A DNA stretch of 53,419 nt from Candidatus Obscuribacterales bacterium (GTDB taxonomy: Bacteria > Cyanobacteriota > Vampirovibrionia > Obscuribacterales > Obscuribacteraceae). Position 1 is the stretch's first letter. Each line of letters opens with the position of its first letter. Both the position numbers and the translations under genes were made by a program. This document shows positions 7,852 through 16,515 of the stretch, one piece after another. Under the pieces are notes generated by a model. It was not told where the DNA came from. It was given only the letters and a program-made list of their open reading frames with translations, and did not search any database. The stretch spans positions 1 to 53,419 of the forward strand of contig JAKFVU010000048.1 of NCBI GenBank assembly GCA_021732025.1, read 5' to 3'.

Positions 7852-9708
7852 GTGGTAATGAGCGGAGATCGCACTTTTATCGATAACGACACTGGCAATG
7901 CCGGTGCTAGTCGTGACATGCGTCCCAAGATGTTTGTCTTGTCGCTCATTATTGTTTTGGCCATGGGAGCCCTGGTTGCTCGTCTTGTTTGGCTGCAGAT
8001 TTTGCAAAATGGCTACTATAAAAATCAGGCAGTGGAGAATTCTACTCGGGTTACTTTTTTGCGGGCTCCCCGAGGCAACATTTACGACCGCCATGGTAAT
8101 TTACTCGCCACCAATAAACAGTCGCTTTCGATGATTGCTATTCCGGCTCAACTCGATAATGTAAAAGATTTGTCGACAAGGTTGGCACGAGTAATCGATA
8201 TGCCCGAGCCTAAAATTCTTGAAGAGCTTCTCAAGGCCAAGGTCTCTGGCTCAGTCTTGCCTGTTGTTATCGATCATGACGTTGATATGACTACAGTGGC
8301 CCGCTTCTTTGAAAACAAATTGTTTTTGCCTGGCATCGATATTTTGCCAGACATTAGCCGCAGCTATCCTAATGCTGAAGTAACTGCCCATGTGCTCGGT
8401 TATTGCGGATCTATTTCGCAAGCGCAACTGGCCCGCCGACCCAATAGAAAGATGGGCGATGTGGTCGGTCAAGACGGTATCGAGCGCCTCTACGATGATC
8501 AATTGCGCGGTGTTGATGGCGAGCAAAGGGTGCGCGTTAACGCTATGGGCAATTCACTCTCGGCGGCAACATCTAAGCCTCAGATTACTAAAGAATCGAT
8601 ACCGGGTAAGCCCTTGGTGGTATCGATAGACCTTGATTTGCAGAAAGCCGCATATGAAGCTTTGGGTGCTCGCTCTGGGGCAATCGTGGCCATTGATCCG
8701 CAAAATGGTGAAGTCTTGGCCATGGTATCAAGGCCGAGTTATGACCCCAATGTCTTTACTAAACGCATTACGCCAGCTGTCTGGAAGCGCATCAATGCTC
8801 CTGATCATCCGCTTTTCAATCGCGCTCTCTCTGGCTATCCACCGGGTTCAATCTGGAAGGCCCTGACTTTGTTGGCAGCACTGCAGTGTGGCGCTGTTAA
8901 GCCTGATACCAAGCTCCACGTTTCTGGCGGGATCTCTCTAGGCGGATTTTTCTTCGGCGATTGGACCGGCACCACCGGTCTCTTTGACTTGGTTAAGTGC
9001 TTAGCCTGGTCACGTGACTCAGCTTTCTATCAAATGGCGCTGAAGATGAAACCTGAGCAAATCAAAGAGTGGGCCGTCAAATTCGGTGCTGGCAGGCCTA
9101 CTGGTCTTGAGCTGCGCCATGAAGGCAAAGGCCTAGTACCAGATTCAGAATGGAAAGAGCGGGTCTACCATGAAAAATGGTATCCAGGTAATACTTTGCA
9201 CATGTCCATTGGGCAAACATATGTTCAAGTTACTCCGGCCCAGGCCGCCCGCATGTTTGCTGGCTTAGGCATGAAAGGCAAAATACCCAACATGCACCTA
9301 GTTATGAAAATCGCTGACCGTCAGATTCCCACGCCTAAATGTGAGACAGTTAAGACCAATCCTGTTTATCTAAAAGTTGTATTGGACGGGCTGAAAGCCG
9401 TTGTTGCCAGCGGCACCGGTGGTGCCACCAAGCTCGGCGATGTAGAAGTGGCGGGTAAGACCGGTTCGGCCGAAGCTCCGCCGGCTGGCAGTAAGACCCA
9501 CGCTTGGTTTGCTTGCTATGCTCCTGCTGATAAGCCACGCATTGCTATCGCCTGCTTTGTGGAGCACGGTGGTCACGGTGGTAGTACTTGTGCGCCATTA
9601 GCCAAAGTTGTATTGGAGAAGTTTTTTGCAGTCAGTAAACCATTGCCCTCAGATAAAGATGCAGTGGTCAAGCCTGTTGTGCCTGCAAAACCAAAACGTA
9701 GGCACTAA
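7852..9708 (+). CDS. mrdA: Penicillin-binding protein 2 (elongation-specific transpeptidase)
   Basis: Class B PBP that crosslinks septum-independent peptidoglycan. The 618-residue protein has a membrane anchor at about 24-48, a PBP dimerisation domain beginning with RAPRGNIYDRHGNLLA, and a C-terminal transpeptidase domain. The catalytic SxxK is PGSIWK with S333; the second motif is SRD (PBP2 enzymes use SxD); the third is GKTGSAEAPP. GTG at 7852 and ATG at 7858 are both possible starts, and neither has a strong ribosome binding site. It closes the mreBCD-mrdA block. No rodA glycosyltransferase gene follows, which differs from many bacteria. The C-terminal tail is Lys/Pro/Val rich. Confidence 0.95.
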   Translation: MVMSGDRTFIDNDTGNAGASRDMRPKMFVLSLIIVLAMGALVARLVWLQILQNGYYKNQAVENSTRVTFLRAPRGNIYDRHGNLLATNKQSLSMIAIPAQLDNVKDLSTRLARVIDMPEPKILEELLKAKVSGSVLPVVIDHDVDMTTVARFFENKLFLPGIDILPDISRSYPNAEVTAHVLGYCGSISQAQLARRPNRKMGDVVGQDGIERLYDDQLRGVDGEQRVRVNAMGNSLSAATSKPQITKESIPGKPLVVSIDLDLQKAAYEALGARSGAIVAIDPQNGEVLAMVSRPSYDPNVFTKRITPAVWKRINAPDHPLFNRALSGYPPGSIWKALTLLAALQCGAVKPDTKLHVSGGISLGGFFFGDWTGTTGLFDLVKCLAWSRDSAFYQMALKMKPEQIKEWAVKFGAGRPTGLELRHEGKGLVPDSEWKERVYHEKWYPGNTLHMSIGQTYVQVTPAQAARMFAGLGMKGKIPNMHLVMKIADRQIPTPKCETVKTNPVYLKVVLDGLKAVVASGTGGATKLGDVEVAGKTGSAEAPPAGSKTHAWFACYAPADKPRIAIACFVEHGGHGGSTCAPLAKVVLEKFFAVSKPLPSDKDAVVKPVVPAKPKRRH

Positions 9709-9765
9709 ATACTGTTTTGATGCAACGGTTTTATATGCACCATATATAGGGTCGTTTCTGATCTA

Positions 9766-9817
9766 TTAAAAACTAGACAAGACGCCAAGTTGTGGTGATA
9801 ATAGGCCTAGTTTTTAA
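9766..9817. promoter_or_regulatory. 11-bp inverted repeat before the 9823 gene
   Basis: TTAAAAACTAG at 9766-9776 is perfectly repeated in inverse at 9807-9817, with a 30-base loop. The right arm contains a run of five T and ends just before the ribosome binding site of the next gene. It may be a terminator for mrdA or a leader structure for the downstream gene; the sequence cannot decide. Confidence 0.4.
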
Positions 9818-9822
9818 GGTGT

Positions 9823-10542
9823 ATGGGGCGAATTATGACCAGTCAAGCGCAAGCGATGTCGGCCGATTCAACAGATCTGAGCGCTGAGCGAGTATCAGCC
9901 GATGGTGTTGATCTCGAGAACTTTGATGTTGAAAATGCAGCAGCTCAAGAGTCAGTTAGCGAAAACCCTGAATCAGAAGATAGAAGCATCACCGCGGTCA
10001 AAGATCTTGTTACCGGAGATGATCGAGTCTCTAAGAAAGACCTAGTGCAACTGCTGGAAGGCTTCGTCAACATACTTCGCACTGATAGCACCAATCTTCC
10101 AGCACCGTTGAACGCAAATTCAAGCCCTTCGACTGGCGTTGCCCTAATGCAAGATGTGCAAGTCAATGATCGCACTGCCGAAATAGAATCGCTGCGCAAT
10201 CTTGTCATTGAAGCTCAAGATACTATTATCAAACTCTTGACCGATCGCGTTGAAGATCGCGCTCGTATAGCCGGTTTAGAAACTCAACTAAATATTCTTC
10301 CTGACCTTCAAGCCCAAGCTGACCGGGCCATGATGGTTGCTGTTAAGACCGAAGATTACCGCTCTGAGCTGACCAAAATCAAATTTGAGCTTGATCGTTT
10401 TAGACTACACCGAGTTAGAAGCGAAGTGGAGCAGAAGAAAGGCACCATCTGGAAGAAAATCCAGCGCTGGCTATTTGTTCAACGTCGAACAACTTCTGAT
10501 GATGCCGTTAAACCGACTACAGAGATGGTCTCAGCAGACTAA
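9823..10542 (+). CDS. Uncharacterised acidic coiled-coil protein
   Basis: I do not recognise this 239-residue protein. The first about 70 residues are acidic and rich in Ser, Ala, Glu and Asp, probably disordered. Residues 70-100 and 125-215 look helical, with heptad-like stretches (IESLRNLVIEAQDTIIKLL, IKFELDRFRLHRVRSEVEQK), and the C terminus has a basic patch (KKGTIWKKIQRWLFVQRR). There is no signal peptide or membrane helix. ATG at 9823 has TAAGG upstream; ATG at 9835 is the alternative. It ends 1 bp before the convergent LRR gene. It could be a scaffold-like or phasin-like protein, but this is a guess. Confidence 0.6.
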   Translation: MGRIMTSQAQAMSADSTDLSAERVSADGVDLENFDVENAAAQESVSENPESEDRSITAVKDLVTGDDRVSKKDLVQLLEGFVNILRTDSTNLPAPLNANSSPSTGVALMQDVQVNDRTAEIESLRNLVIEAQDTIIKLLTDRVEDRARIAGLETQLNILPDLQAQADRAMMVAVKTEDYRSELTKIKFELDRFRLHRVRSEVEQKKGTIWKKIQRWLFVQRRTTSDDAVKPTTEMVSAD

Positions 10543-10543
10543 A

Positions 10544-11521
10544 TTAAGGGCCGAAGACGGCGCAGTCTTTCAGTTTGCTGCGCAAGCGGGCAATACCTAT
10601 TTCGGTCACCTTGGTGTCGCGCAATTCTAGATGTTCTAGCTGAGTGGCTTCGGCCAATTGTTCAAGGCACTTGTCGGTTACTTTAGTTCCATTTAAGAAA
10701 AGTACTTTCAATCCTTTTATGTTTTTGACTTCGGCCATGCTGTCGTCGCTCAAAGTCGTGTCATTTACATATAAGGTACTGAGACTTTTGAGATTGCTGA
10801 GGGAGGCGAGAGCTTTGGCAGTAATGGTTGTATAAGACAGATCAAGGTCTTCGAGGCTACCTGAAGTACTGAGATCAGCTACACCGCTGTCGCCAATGGT
10901 GGCTGGAAGGTGCAGATTTTTTAGATTGGGCAAGGCGGCAAGCGATTTCATGCTGGCGTCTGTAATTTTTGTGCTTTTAACCGTGAGGCTGGTCAAAGTC
11001 TTAACACCCTGTACCAGGGGCAAGATTTGATCGTTTATAGAGCTGCCGGTAAGCCAGAGTGTCTCAAGGGCGGTAGCCTCATTCAAATTGACGAAGTCTT
11101 GGCTGACCAGATTAAGGAAGTCGAGGCGTAGCTCGGCTAGAACGGAGAGTTTTAATATGGTTGCCAAAAAAGCCGGTGAATATTGGGCTGTGGACAGATC
11201 CATTGAGGCTATTTGGCTAAGAGCCGCGCCATTGGCATCTGCCGACCGGCTATCGACGTCATGACCCATAGCTAGGCCGACCATTGACTGGTCGGGCACG
11301 CTTAAGCTGACCTCGCCTGATGCCTGGCCTACCCATGAGCGGTTATGGGGGAAGGCTTTTTTAGAGAGATAGAGGTTTCCCAAGGTGGTTTTACTGGGAA
11401 AAGTAAGAGTAAGTTCTTTTGTTGACGCTACCAAGATAAATTCTCCAGTCGTTTTATGGGAGAAACCGGGGGAGCCATATTGTAAGGCTTTATGGGTCTG
11501 ACCTATAGTAGGTGTGGTCAA
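10544..11521 (-). CDS. Leucine-rich repeat protein
   Basis: A 325-residue protein whose second half (about 130-315) is made of at least six leucine-rich repeats of about 24 residues with the spacing TxITDxxLxxLxxLxxLxxLxL, for example LKNLHLPATIGDSGVADLS and LKVLFLNGTKVTDKCLEQL. The first 125 residues have no recognised domain. There is no clear signal peptide. I favour the TTG at 11521, which has GAGGGA nine bases upstream. LRR proteins of this type act by protein binding; the target is unknown. It is divergent from, and its 5' end is only 42 bp from, the P60-like gene, so they must share a compact promoter region. Confidence 0.75.
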   Translation of the reverse strand: MTTPTIGQTHKALQYGSPGFSHKTTGEFILVASTKELTLTFPSKTTLGNLYLSKKAFPHNRSWVGQASGEVSLSVPDQSMVGLAMGHDVDSRSADANGAALSQIASMDLSTAQYSPAFLATILKLSVLAELRLDFLNLVSQDFVNLNEATALETLWLTGSSINDQILPLVQGVKTLTSLTVKSTKITDASMKSLAALPNLKNLHLPATIGDSGVADLSTSGSLEDLDLSYTTITAKALASLSNLKSLSTLYVNDTTLSDDSMAEVKNIKGLKVLFLNGTKVTDKCLEQLAEATQLEHLELRDTKVTEIGIARLRSKLKDCAVFGP

Positions 11522-11563
11522 GTGTTACGCTCCCTCACGCAAACAGGATATTTGAAAGGGCAT

Positions 11564-12631
11564 ATGGCGAACTGGAATTCATTAGACGACAATTCAAATC
11601 GGCGCTCAGGCGGTCAAGAGCGATATATCCAGGACGGAGCCTATCAGAACGGCGCCTTCGAAGAATATGCCATGCCCAGGCAACACCGCGGCGACCACCG
11701 CAATAATTTGGCCATGTCGGTATCGCTAGGGCCACTTGACGTGTTGCTCGGCGGTAATCGTAATTTTGACAATCGTAATTTTGACAATCGTAATTTTGAC
11801 AATCGTAATTTTGACAATGGATATAGTCGTCGCTATCAGCAAGATTCATGGGGTAATGGCAATCAACGTTTCGACGATGCCTTTGTCAGCCGCCCTTACC
11901 TGACCCCTGACTATAACTTCAGAAAGGGCTATGAGAATTTCGGCGACGGAGCCTACATTCAGCAGCGGGGCTGGTTGCCGGTACCTCATCGTCAGCGCTA
12001 TATGCCTGAGCCACAAGATTGGCGCATGCAGCAGCGTCGAGCCGAGACGTTTTGGGATAGTGGCACAACGAATTATGAGCGCCCTTGTCCGCCTGTTATT
12101 GAAGTTGAACCGCGCCGGCGTGAAGTTGTAGAGCGTCCACCAGAAGTAGAACGGCGCGAACCAACGCGCACTCTGCCAACTAATGCTATGAGTGAGTATG
12201 ATTGGGCCGTCTATCAAAAGCTTTGCAAGACCGCTGAGAGTCTGATCGGCAAGCACACAACAGCCTACGATAGCCGTCTGCCTAGTGATCGTTTAGGTTG
12301 TGTCAAGGCTGCCAGCCTGCTTCTTGATGAAAGCTATGGTCTCAATACCAATGAGATCAATACCCGACAATTTGAAAAAGAGCTAGTTGAAGAGAACGGC
12401 TTCACCAGTGTGGCCGTAGCTGACATGAAGCCGGGTGACGTGATTTTGGCCTATAGAGCCGGTGGAGATTATTCACATGCCGGCGTTTATATGGGCAATG
12501 GCAAAATCTTCAACAATGACAGCAATCTAGGCACAATGGCTATTCAATCAGTTGATAAGTTCAACTCAACTGAATTTAAGCGCATAGTTGTTCTGCGTCG
12601 CCCTGCGAAAGTTCCGTCAGTAGTTGCCTAA
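11564..12631 (+). CDS. NlpC/P60-like cysteine peptidase with repeat-rich N-terminal region
   Basis: A 355-residue protein. The C-terminal 140 residues resemble an NlpC/P60 or CHAP fold: a catalytic Cys in RLGCVKAASLLL (C246), and a His in DYSHAGVYMGNGKIFNND about 80 residues later, with GDVILAY before it. Such enzymes cut peptidoglycan stem peptides or related amides. The N-terminal 220 residues are low complexity, rich in Asn, Arg, Asp, Tyr and Pro, including four tandem copies of NRNFD. No signal peptide is visible, so export or inside function is open. The ATG at 11564 follows GAAAGGG. It converges on metG with only 5 bp between stops. Assignment to the superfamily is fairly good; substrate is unknown. 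Confidence 0.72.
   Translation: MANWNSLDDNSNRRSGGQERYIQDGAYQNGAFEEYAMPRQHRGDHRNNLAMSVSLGPLDVLLGGNRNFDNRNFDNRNFDNRNFDNGYSRRYQQDSWGNGNQRFDDAFVSRPYLTPDYNFRKGYENFGDGAYIQQRGWLPVPHRQRYMPEPQDWRMQQRRAETFWDSGTTNYERPCPPVIEVEPRRREVVERPPEVERREPTRTLPTNAMSEYDWAVYQKLCKTAESLIGKHTTAYDSRLPSDRLGCVKAASLLLDESYGLNTNEINTRQFEKELVEENGFTSVAVADMKPGDVILAYRAGGDYSHAGVYMGNGKIFNNDSNLGTMAIQSVDKFNSTEFKRIVVLRRPAKVPSVVA
11756..11815 (+). repeat. Four perfect 15-bp tandem repeats
   Basis: The unit AATCGTAATTTTGAC occurs four times without a mismatch (11756, 11771, 11786, 11801). It is in frame and encodes NRNFD each time within the P60-like protein. Perfect identity at DNA level indicates recent slippage expansion, and copy number may vary between strains. 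Confidence 0.98.
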
Positions 12632-12636
12632 ACGGT

Positions 12637-14184
12637 CTATTTGGCTTCTTTTGCCTCTTCAATTCTCTTGAAGATGGGCCCGGCATTGCGCACAGATTGC
12701 CCTGCTGGAATCATATCGAAGAAGCCATCTGGCCTATTGCTATCGCCGAAGATTTCGAGTTCGTCTTCGTGGCCAAGTTGCCACCAAAGATCTGATGCCA
12801 ATTTTGGGGCAAAAGGATAGATTTGAAAAGCCATGCGCCGCAGCATCTCAACTGAGGTGTAGAGCACTTCTTGCCCTTCTTTTATTTTGCCTTCTTTGAA
12901 CATTGACCAAGGCTTTTCGTCAGCAAAATATTTATTGGTCAAGTCAACTAATGCCAAAATAGAGTCGATGGCTTTGGCATACTCTAGCTTGACCATGTGA
13001 GCGTTATAGACAACATGCAGTTCGTTGGCGTTCTCGCGCAGCTGATTTTCTGGTTTAGCGTCTGGCAATTTGCTATCGCAATTGGTTTCTATCAGCTTTA
13101 AAGTGCGGCTCAACAAGTTGCCGATACCGTTAGCCAGAGCAGCATTGCAGGTGCTAATAAATTCAGCTCTAGAAAAATCACCGTCTTGATCCATCGGTGT
13201 GCGGCTGAAGAGATAGAAGCGCACAGCATCAGCACCATATTGCTCTACGAGCTTATTTGGGTCAATGACATTGCCCAATGATTTGCTAATTTTCTGGCCT
13301 TCAACAGTGATGAAGCCGTGAGCAAAAATCTGCTTTGGCAGAGGAATATTGGCAGCCAGCAAAAAGGCAATCCAGTAGATGCTATGAAACTTGGTAATGT
13401 CTTTGCCAATCAAATGCAAGTCGCAGGGCCAATATTTCTTAAACTGCTCGTCATCAGTAAGATAGCCGCAGCCCGTAATGTAGTTGCTTAACGCGTCCAT
13501 CCAAACATAGATAACTTGGTCGTCGTCGTCTGGTACTGGTATGCCCCAAGTCAGCGATTTTTTAGAGCGCGAGACGCTAAAATCGCCGAGTTCTGGATCG
13601 TTCAATTGATTGAGAACTTCTTTGCGTCGTCCATCGGGTTGAACGGCTGTAGGATTGGCTTCTAGCCACGCTTGTATTTGTGGTTTGTACTTTGTCAGTT
13701 TGAAAAAATAGTTTTCTTCTGCCACTTGCTTTGGTGGCTTTAGGTGATTGTGACAATTGCCATTTTCATCTAGATCGCGCTCTCTGACAAAGTCTTCGCA
13801 GCCTTCGCAGTAGAGAGCCGAGTAAGTAGATTTGTAAATATCACCTTGGTCACGCAACTGACGAAATAGACTTTGAACAACTTTTTCGTGTGCTGGTTCG
13901 GTGGTGCGAATGAAGCGGTCGAAGGATAAATTGAGATTGGCCCAAGATTCTTTGAACATTTCGGAGATTTCGTCGCAAAAAGCTTGAGGCGTTTTGCCCA
14001 CAGCCTCAGCCGAACGCTGAATTTTGATGCCGTGCTCGTCAACGCCAGTGAGGAAGAGCACGTCATAAGCTCGCATTCTATAGTAGCGAGCAATCACATC
14101 GGCGGCGATTTTCTCGTATGCGTGGCCAATGTGAGGGGCGGCGTTGACGTAATCAATGGCAGTTGTGACGTAGAACTTATTCAT
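12637..14184 (-). CDS. metG: Methionyl-tRNA synthetase
   Basis: Charges tRNA-Met in the cytosol. The 515-residue length fits the short form without the C-terminal EMAP-like tRNA-binding domain. The HIGH motif is AAPHIGHAYEKI and the KMSKS loop is GQKISKSLGNV. A zinc knuckle region carries CEGCEDFV followed by CHNH. The anticodon-binding helical domain fills the last 170 residues. The ATG at 14184 is followed by the conserved NKFYVTTAIDYVN. It is divergent from coaBC, with about 90 bp between them containing both promoters. Confidence 0.96.
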   Translation of the reverse strand: MNKFYVTTAIDYVNAAPHIGHAYEKIAADVIARYYRMRAYDVLFLTGVDEHGIKIQRSAEAVGKTPQAFCDEISEMFKESWANLNLSFDRFIRTTEPAHEKVVQSLFRQLRDQGDIYKSTYSALYCEGCEDFVRERDLDENGNCHNHLKPPKQVAEENYFFKLTKYKPQIQAWLEANPTAVQPDGRRKEVLNQLNDPELGDFSVSRSKKSLTWGIPVPDDDDQVIYVWMDALSNYITGCGYLTDDEQFKKYWPCDLHLIGKDITKFHSIYWIAFLLAANIPLPKQIFAHGFITVEGQKISKSLGNVIDPNKLVEQYGADAVRFYLFSRTPMDQDGDFSRAEFISTCNAALANGIGNLLSRTLKLIETNCDSKLPDAKPENQLRENANELHVVYNAHMVKLEYAKAIDSILALVDLTNKYFADEKPWSMFKEGKIKEGQEVLYTSVEMLRRMAFQIYPFAPKLASDLWWQLGHEDELEIFGDSNRPDGFFDMIPAGQSVRNAGPIFKRIEEAKEAK

Positions 14185-14274
14185 ATTTAGACCATTCTTT
14201 CATTTACAATAGCAGCAGTACATAATAGTACAGACTGAGTTTTTGGTTTTTTAGTTTTGAGGCAGTGAAAGTCA

Positions 14275-15552
14275 ATGACAATGAAGAAGACCTCCAAAAA
14301 GCGAGATTCTAAATTTGGTTTCGATTCTTTCAATCCTCTTGAGAACAAAACTGTTCTTCTTGGAATAAGTGGTGGCATCGCCGCCTATAAGGCTTGCGAC
14401 ATTGCCTCCATGCTGCGTCATGCCGGGGCTGATGTACACGCAGTCTTGACTCCAAACGCCAAAGAGTTTATTACCCCGCTCTCGCTCACCACGATAACTC
14501 GTAACCAAGCCCATTGTGAGCAGTATGGTGCTCAAGCCAATTGGCGACCTGAGCATATAGACTTGGCCAAAAAAGCCGACCTGATCTTAATAGCCCCAGC
14601 CACGGCCGATCTAATTGCCAAGCTGGCTGCTGGTATATGTGATGATTTGTTGACGACCATGGTTCTAGCTTCGCCAGCCAAGGTCATGATCGCTCCGGCC
14701 ATGAACCCTATCATGCTGCAACATCCTGCCACTCAACATAATTTGTCTGTTTTAGAAAATCGCTATCGCTACGATGTCATTGCTCCAGAGTATGGCGAAG
14801 TTGCCTGTGGCGATTGGGGAACAGGCAAAATGGCCGCAGTAGACACTATTATCGCTGCAGTAGCGGCACGACTTTTAGCTCACCAGACCCTTTCAACGAA
14901 ACGCTTGTTGGTGACAGCCGGTGGCACGAGAGAGCCTATCGACCCAGTGCGTTTCATTGGCAACCGTTCCTCTGGCAAAATGGGCATCGCCATGGCTGAT
15001 GCTGCCCATGGTCGCGGCGCTGATGTAACTCTGGTATCAACTGTAGACGTAGAGCGGGCCTATCCTGTTATTGTGGTTGAGACTGCTCAAGAGATGCAAG
15101 ATGCAGTCGAATCTGAATTTGATGGTTGTGACGCCCTGGTAATGACCGCTGCGGTAGCCGATTTCCGACCACTGACTACCTCTAATCACAAAATTAAGAA
15201 GACTGACTCGGAAGATTTGGTTTTAGAGTTAACTAAAAACCCCGATATTATCGACTTACTTGGTCGGGTAAAACGCAAAGATCAAGTAATCATCGGCTTC
15301 GCTGCTGAATCAGAAGCTCTCTTGTCTAATGCTACACAAAAACTCAAACGCAAGAATCTCGATGTCATTGTTGGCAACGATATATCAGTGCCTGATATTG
15401 GTTTTGGCTCAGATGACAACGCTGTGATTATTCTCAATTCTGATGGTGCCAAAGAAAGTCTGCCGAGAATGCCCAAGCGCGCTATCGCAGAGCATCTTTG
15501 CGACTTATTGGCTGAGCGCTTCCAGGTCATTGAGAAGACCCCGGTTCATTAG
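14275..15552 (+). CDS. coaBC: Bifunctional phosphopantothenoylcysteine decarboxylase / phosphopantothenate-cysteine ligase
   Basis: Two successive steps of coenzyme A synthesis. The N-terminal FMN-binding CoaC domain (about 25-200) has GISGGIAAYKACD, the catalytic His region PEHIDLAKKAD, and the PAMNPIML substrate motif. The C-terminal CoaB domain begins LLVTAGGTREPIDPVR and has FIGNRSSGKMG and the KIKK dimer motif. The 425-residue length is normal. There is a short basic N-terminal extension before the flavoprotein fold; ATG 14275 or 14281 may start it, without a strong ribosome binding site. Confidence 0.95.
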   Translation: MTMKKTSKKRDSKFGFDSFNPLENKTVLLGISGGIAAYKACDIASMLRHAGADVHAVLTPNAKEFITPLSLTTITRNQAHCEQYGAQANWRPEHIDLAKKADLILIAPATADLIAKLAAGICDDLLTTMVLASPAKVMIAPAMNPIMLQHPATQHNLSVLENRYRYDVIAPEYGEVACGDWGTGKMAAVDTIIAAVAARLLAHQTLSTKRLLVTAGGTREPIDPVRFIGNRSSGKMGIAMADAAHGRGADVTLVSTVDVERAYPVIVVETAQEMQDAVESEFDGCDALVMTAAVADFRPLTTSNHKIKKTDSEDLVLELTKNPDIIDLLGRVKRKDQVIIGFAAESEALLSNATQKLKRKNLDVIVGNDISVPDIGFGSDDNAVIILNSDGAKESLPRMPKRAIAEHLCDLLAERFQVIEKTPVH

Positions 15553-15605
15553 TAGTAATAACTAGTCATAGACTGCCCTTTAACTAAGCTATAAATAGCA
15601 CTGGG

Positions 15606-15614
15606 TGATATACT
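15606..15614 (+). promoter_or_regulatory. Candidate extended -10 promoter for the YtxH/DUF948 cluster
   Basis: TGATATACT at 15606-15614 matches the extended -10 pattern TGnTATAAT with one mismatch. It is 36 bp before the start of the YtxH-like gene and after the coaBC stop. No matching -35 box was seen, which is acceptable for extended -10 promoters. Inference from motif only. Confidence 0.35.
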
Positions 15615-15649
15615 CGCTTGTCTGAAATACTCGGAGCGGAGAAAAGTTT

Positions 15650-15997
15650 ATGGGTAGAGCCAATAACTCTCAGGCTGATTCTGGCAATTCCGCAGGTGGC
15701 GGTGGGCTGGTATCGCTTTTGACAGGACTAGTACTAGGTACATTGGGCGGCGTAACGCTTGCACTTCTGACTGCTCCCAAGTCTGGCAGCGAGACTCGCG
15801 ATGTGCTGCAACGCAGCGCCAAAGATGTGCCAGAGCGTTTGGGTGAGGTTGTTGATGACTCCCTCGATTTGTACGCTTCCTTCCTCAATTATTGCCAAAT
15901 GAATGTTGAAGAACAAGGCATGCGATTGAGACGGGCATTGGCTGCAGGCAAGTTGGCTGCTGCTAAAAAGCGCGAAGAAATCGAAATCGGCGGCTAA
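15650..15997 (+). CDS. YtxH-domain membrane protein
   Basis: A 115-residue protein with a Gly-rich hydrophobic segment (GLVSLLTGLVLGTLGGVTLALL, about 18-40) followed by TAPKSGSETRDVL, the hallmark of YtxH-family proteins, and a helical charged tail. Members are small membrane-associated proteins, some stress-linked in Firmicutes; biochemical role is unknown. It is followed 34 bp later by a DUF948-like gene and then by a second YtxH gene, a grouping also seen in other bacteria. Confidence 0.78.
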   Translation: MGRANNSQADSGNSAGGGGLVSLLTGLVLGTLGGVTLALLTAPKSGSETRDVLQRSAKDVPERLGEVVDDSLDLYASFLNYCQMNVEEQGMRLRRALAAGKLAAAKKREEIEIGG

Positions 15998-16031
15998 GTC
16001 AAATTTTTCAACCTAGTTAAAGGGGTTTTTT

Positions 16032-16475
16032 GTGGACCATGTAAACGCTTCTTTCGGAGGCCCTCTAGACATTTTGGTGGCTGTGGCCCTGATATTTCTA
16101 GCAGTCTCACTGATGGCTGTGAGCTTGCCGTTGATGTCGATGGTAAAGCAGTCTGAACGAACTCTTTCAGCTTTAGAAAGGCTCCTCGGAACCGTCAATC
16201 AAGAACTAGGTCCTACCCTGAAGCAGGTTGATGCCTTGCTTGGTAGCGTGCTTGAACTGAAGACTTCAGCTGAAAAACGCATCACTGAAGTTGGTTCGAA
16301 AGTTGGCGATGTCAAGGGTGGCCTGGGCAAGATTACAGGCGAGGCAAAGAAACAGTCATCGGTATTTGGTGCCGGATTGTTTGCCGGTGTGCGTTCGTAT
16401 CTAGAGCGCCGTCCTGAAAAAGGTAACCGTGACCAAAAAGACGAAATGAGATTGTCCGAAGTGGGCAAAAGATAA
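16032..16475 (+). CDS. DUF948-like membrane protein
   Basis: A 147-residue protein with one N-terminal membrane helix (ILVAVALIFLAVSLMAVSLPLM) and a long helical tail with heptads (TLSALERLLGTVNQELGPTL), as in DUF948. The GTG at 16032 is used because no in-frame ATG fits and AAAGGGG lies upstream. It is sandwiched between two YtxH-like genes, suggesting that the three proteins form an envelope-associated assembly. Function is unknown. Confidence 0.68.
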   Translation: MDHVNASFGGPLDILVAVALIFLAVSLMAVSLPLMSMVKQSERTLSALERLLGTVNQELGPTLKQVDALLGSVLELKTSAEKRITEVGSKVGDVKGGLGKITGEAKKQSSVFGAGLFAGVRSYLERRPEKGNRDQKDEMRLSEVGKR

Positions 16476-16515
16476 GAGACGAACCCAAATTAGAAAGCAG
16501 GTTAGGAGTAGTTAA

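Noticed and set aside
11756..11815. Short regular repeats as a CRISPR array
   Set aside because: Units are contiguous 15-mers without spacers and encode in-frame NRNFD.
11535..11849. Minus-strand frame with repeated NYDCQ
   Set aside because: It is the reverse reading of the 15-bp repeats in the P60-like gene.
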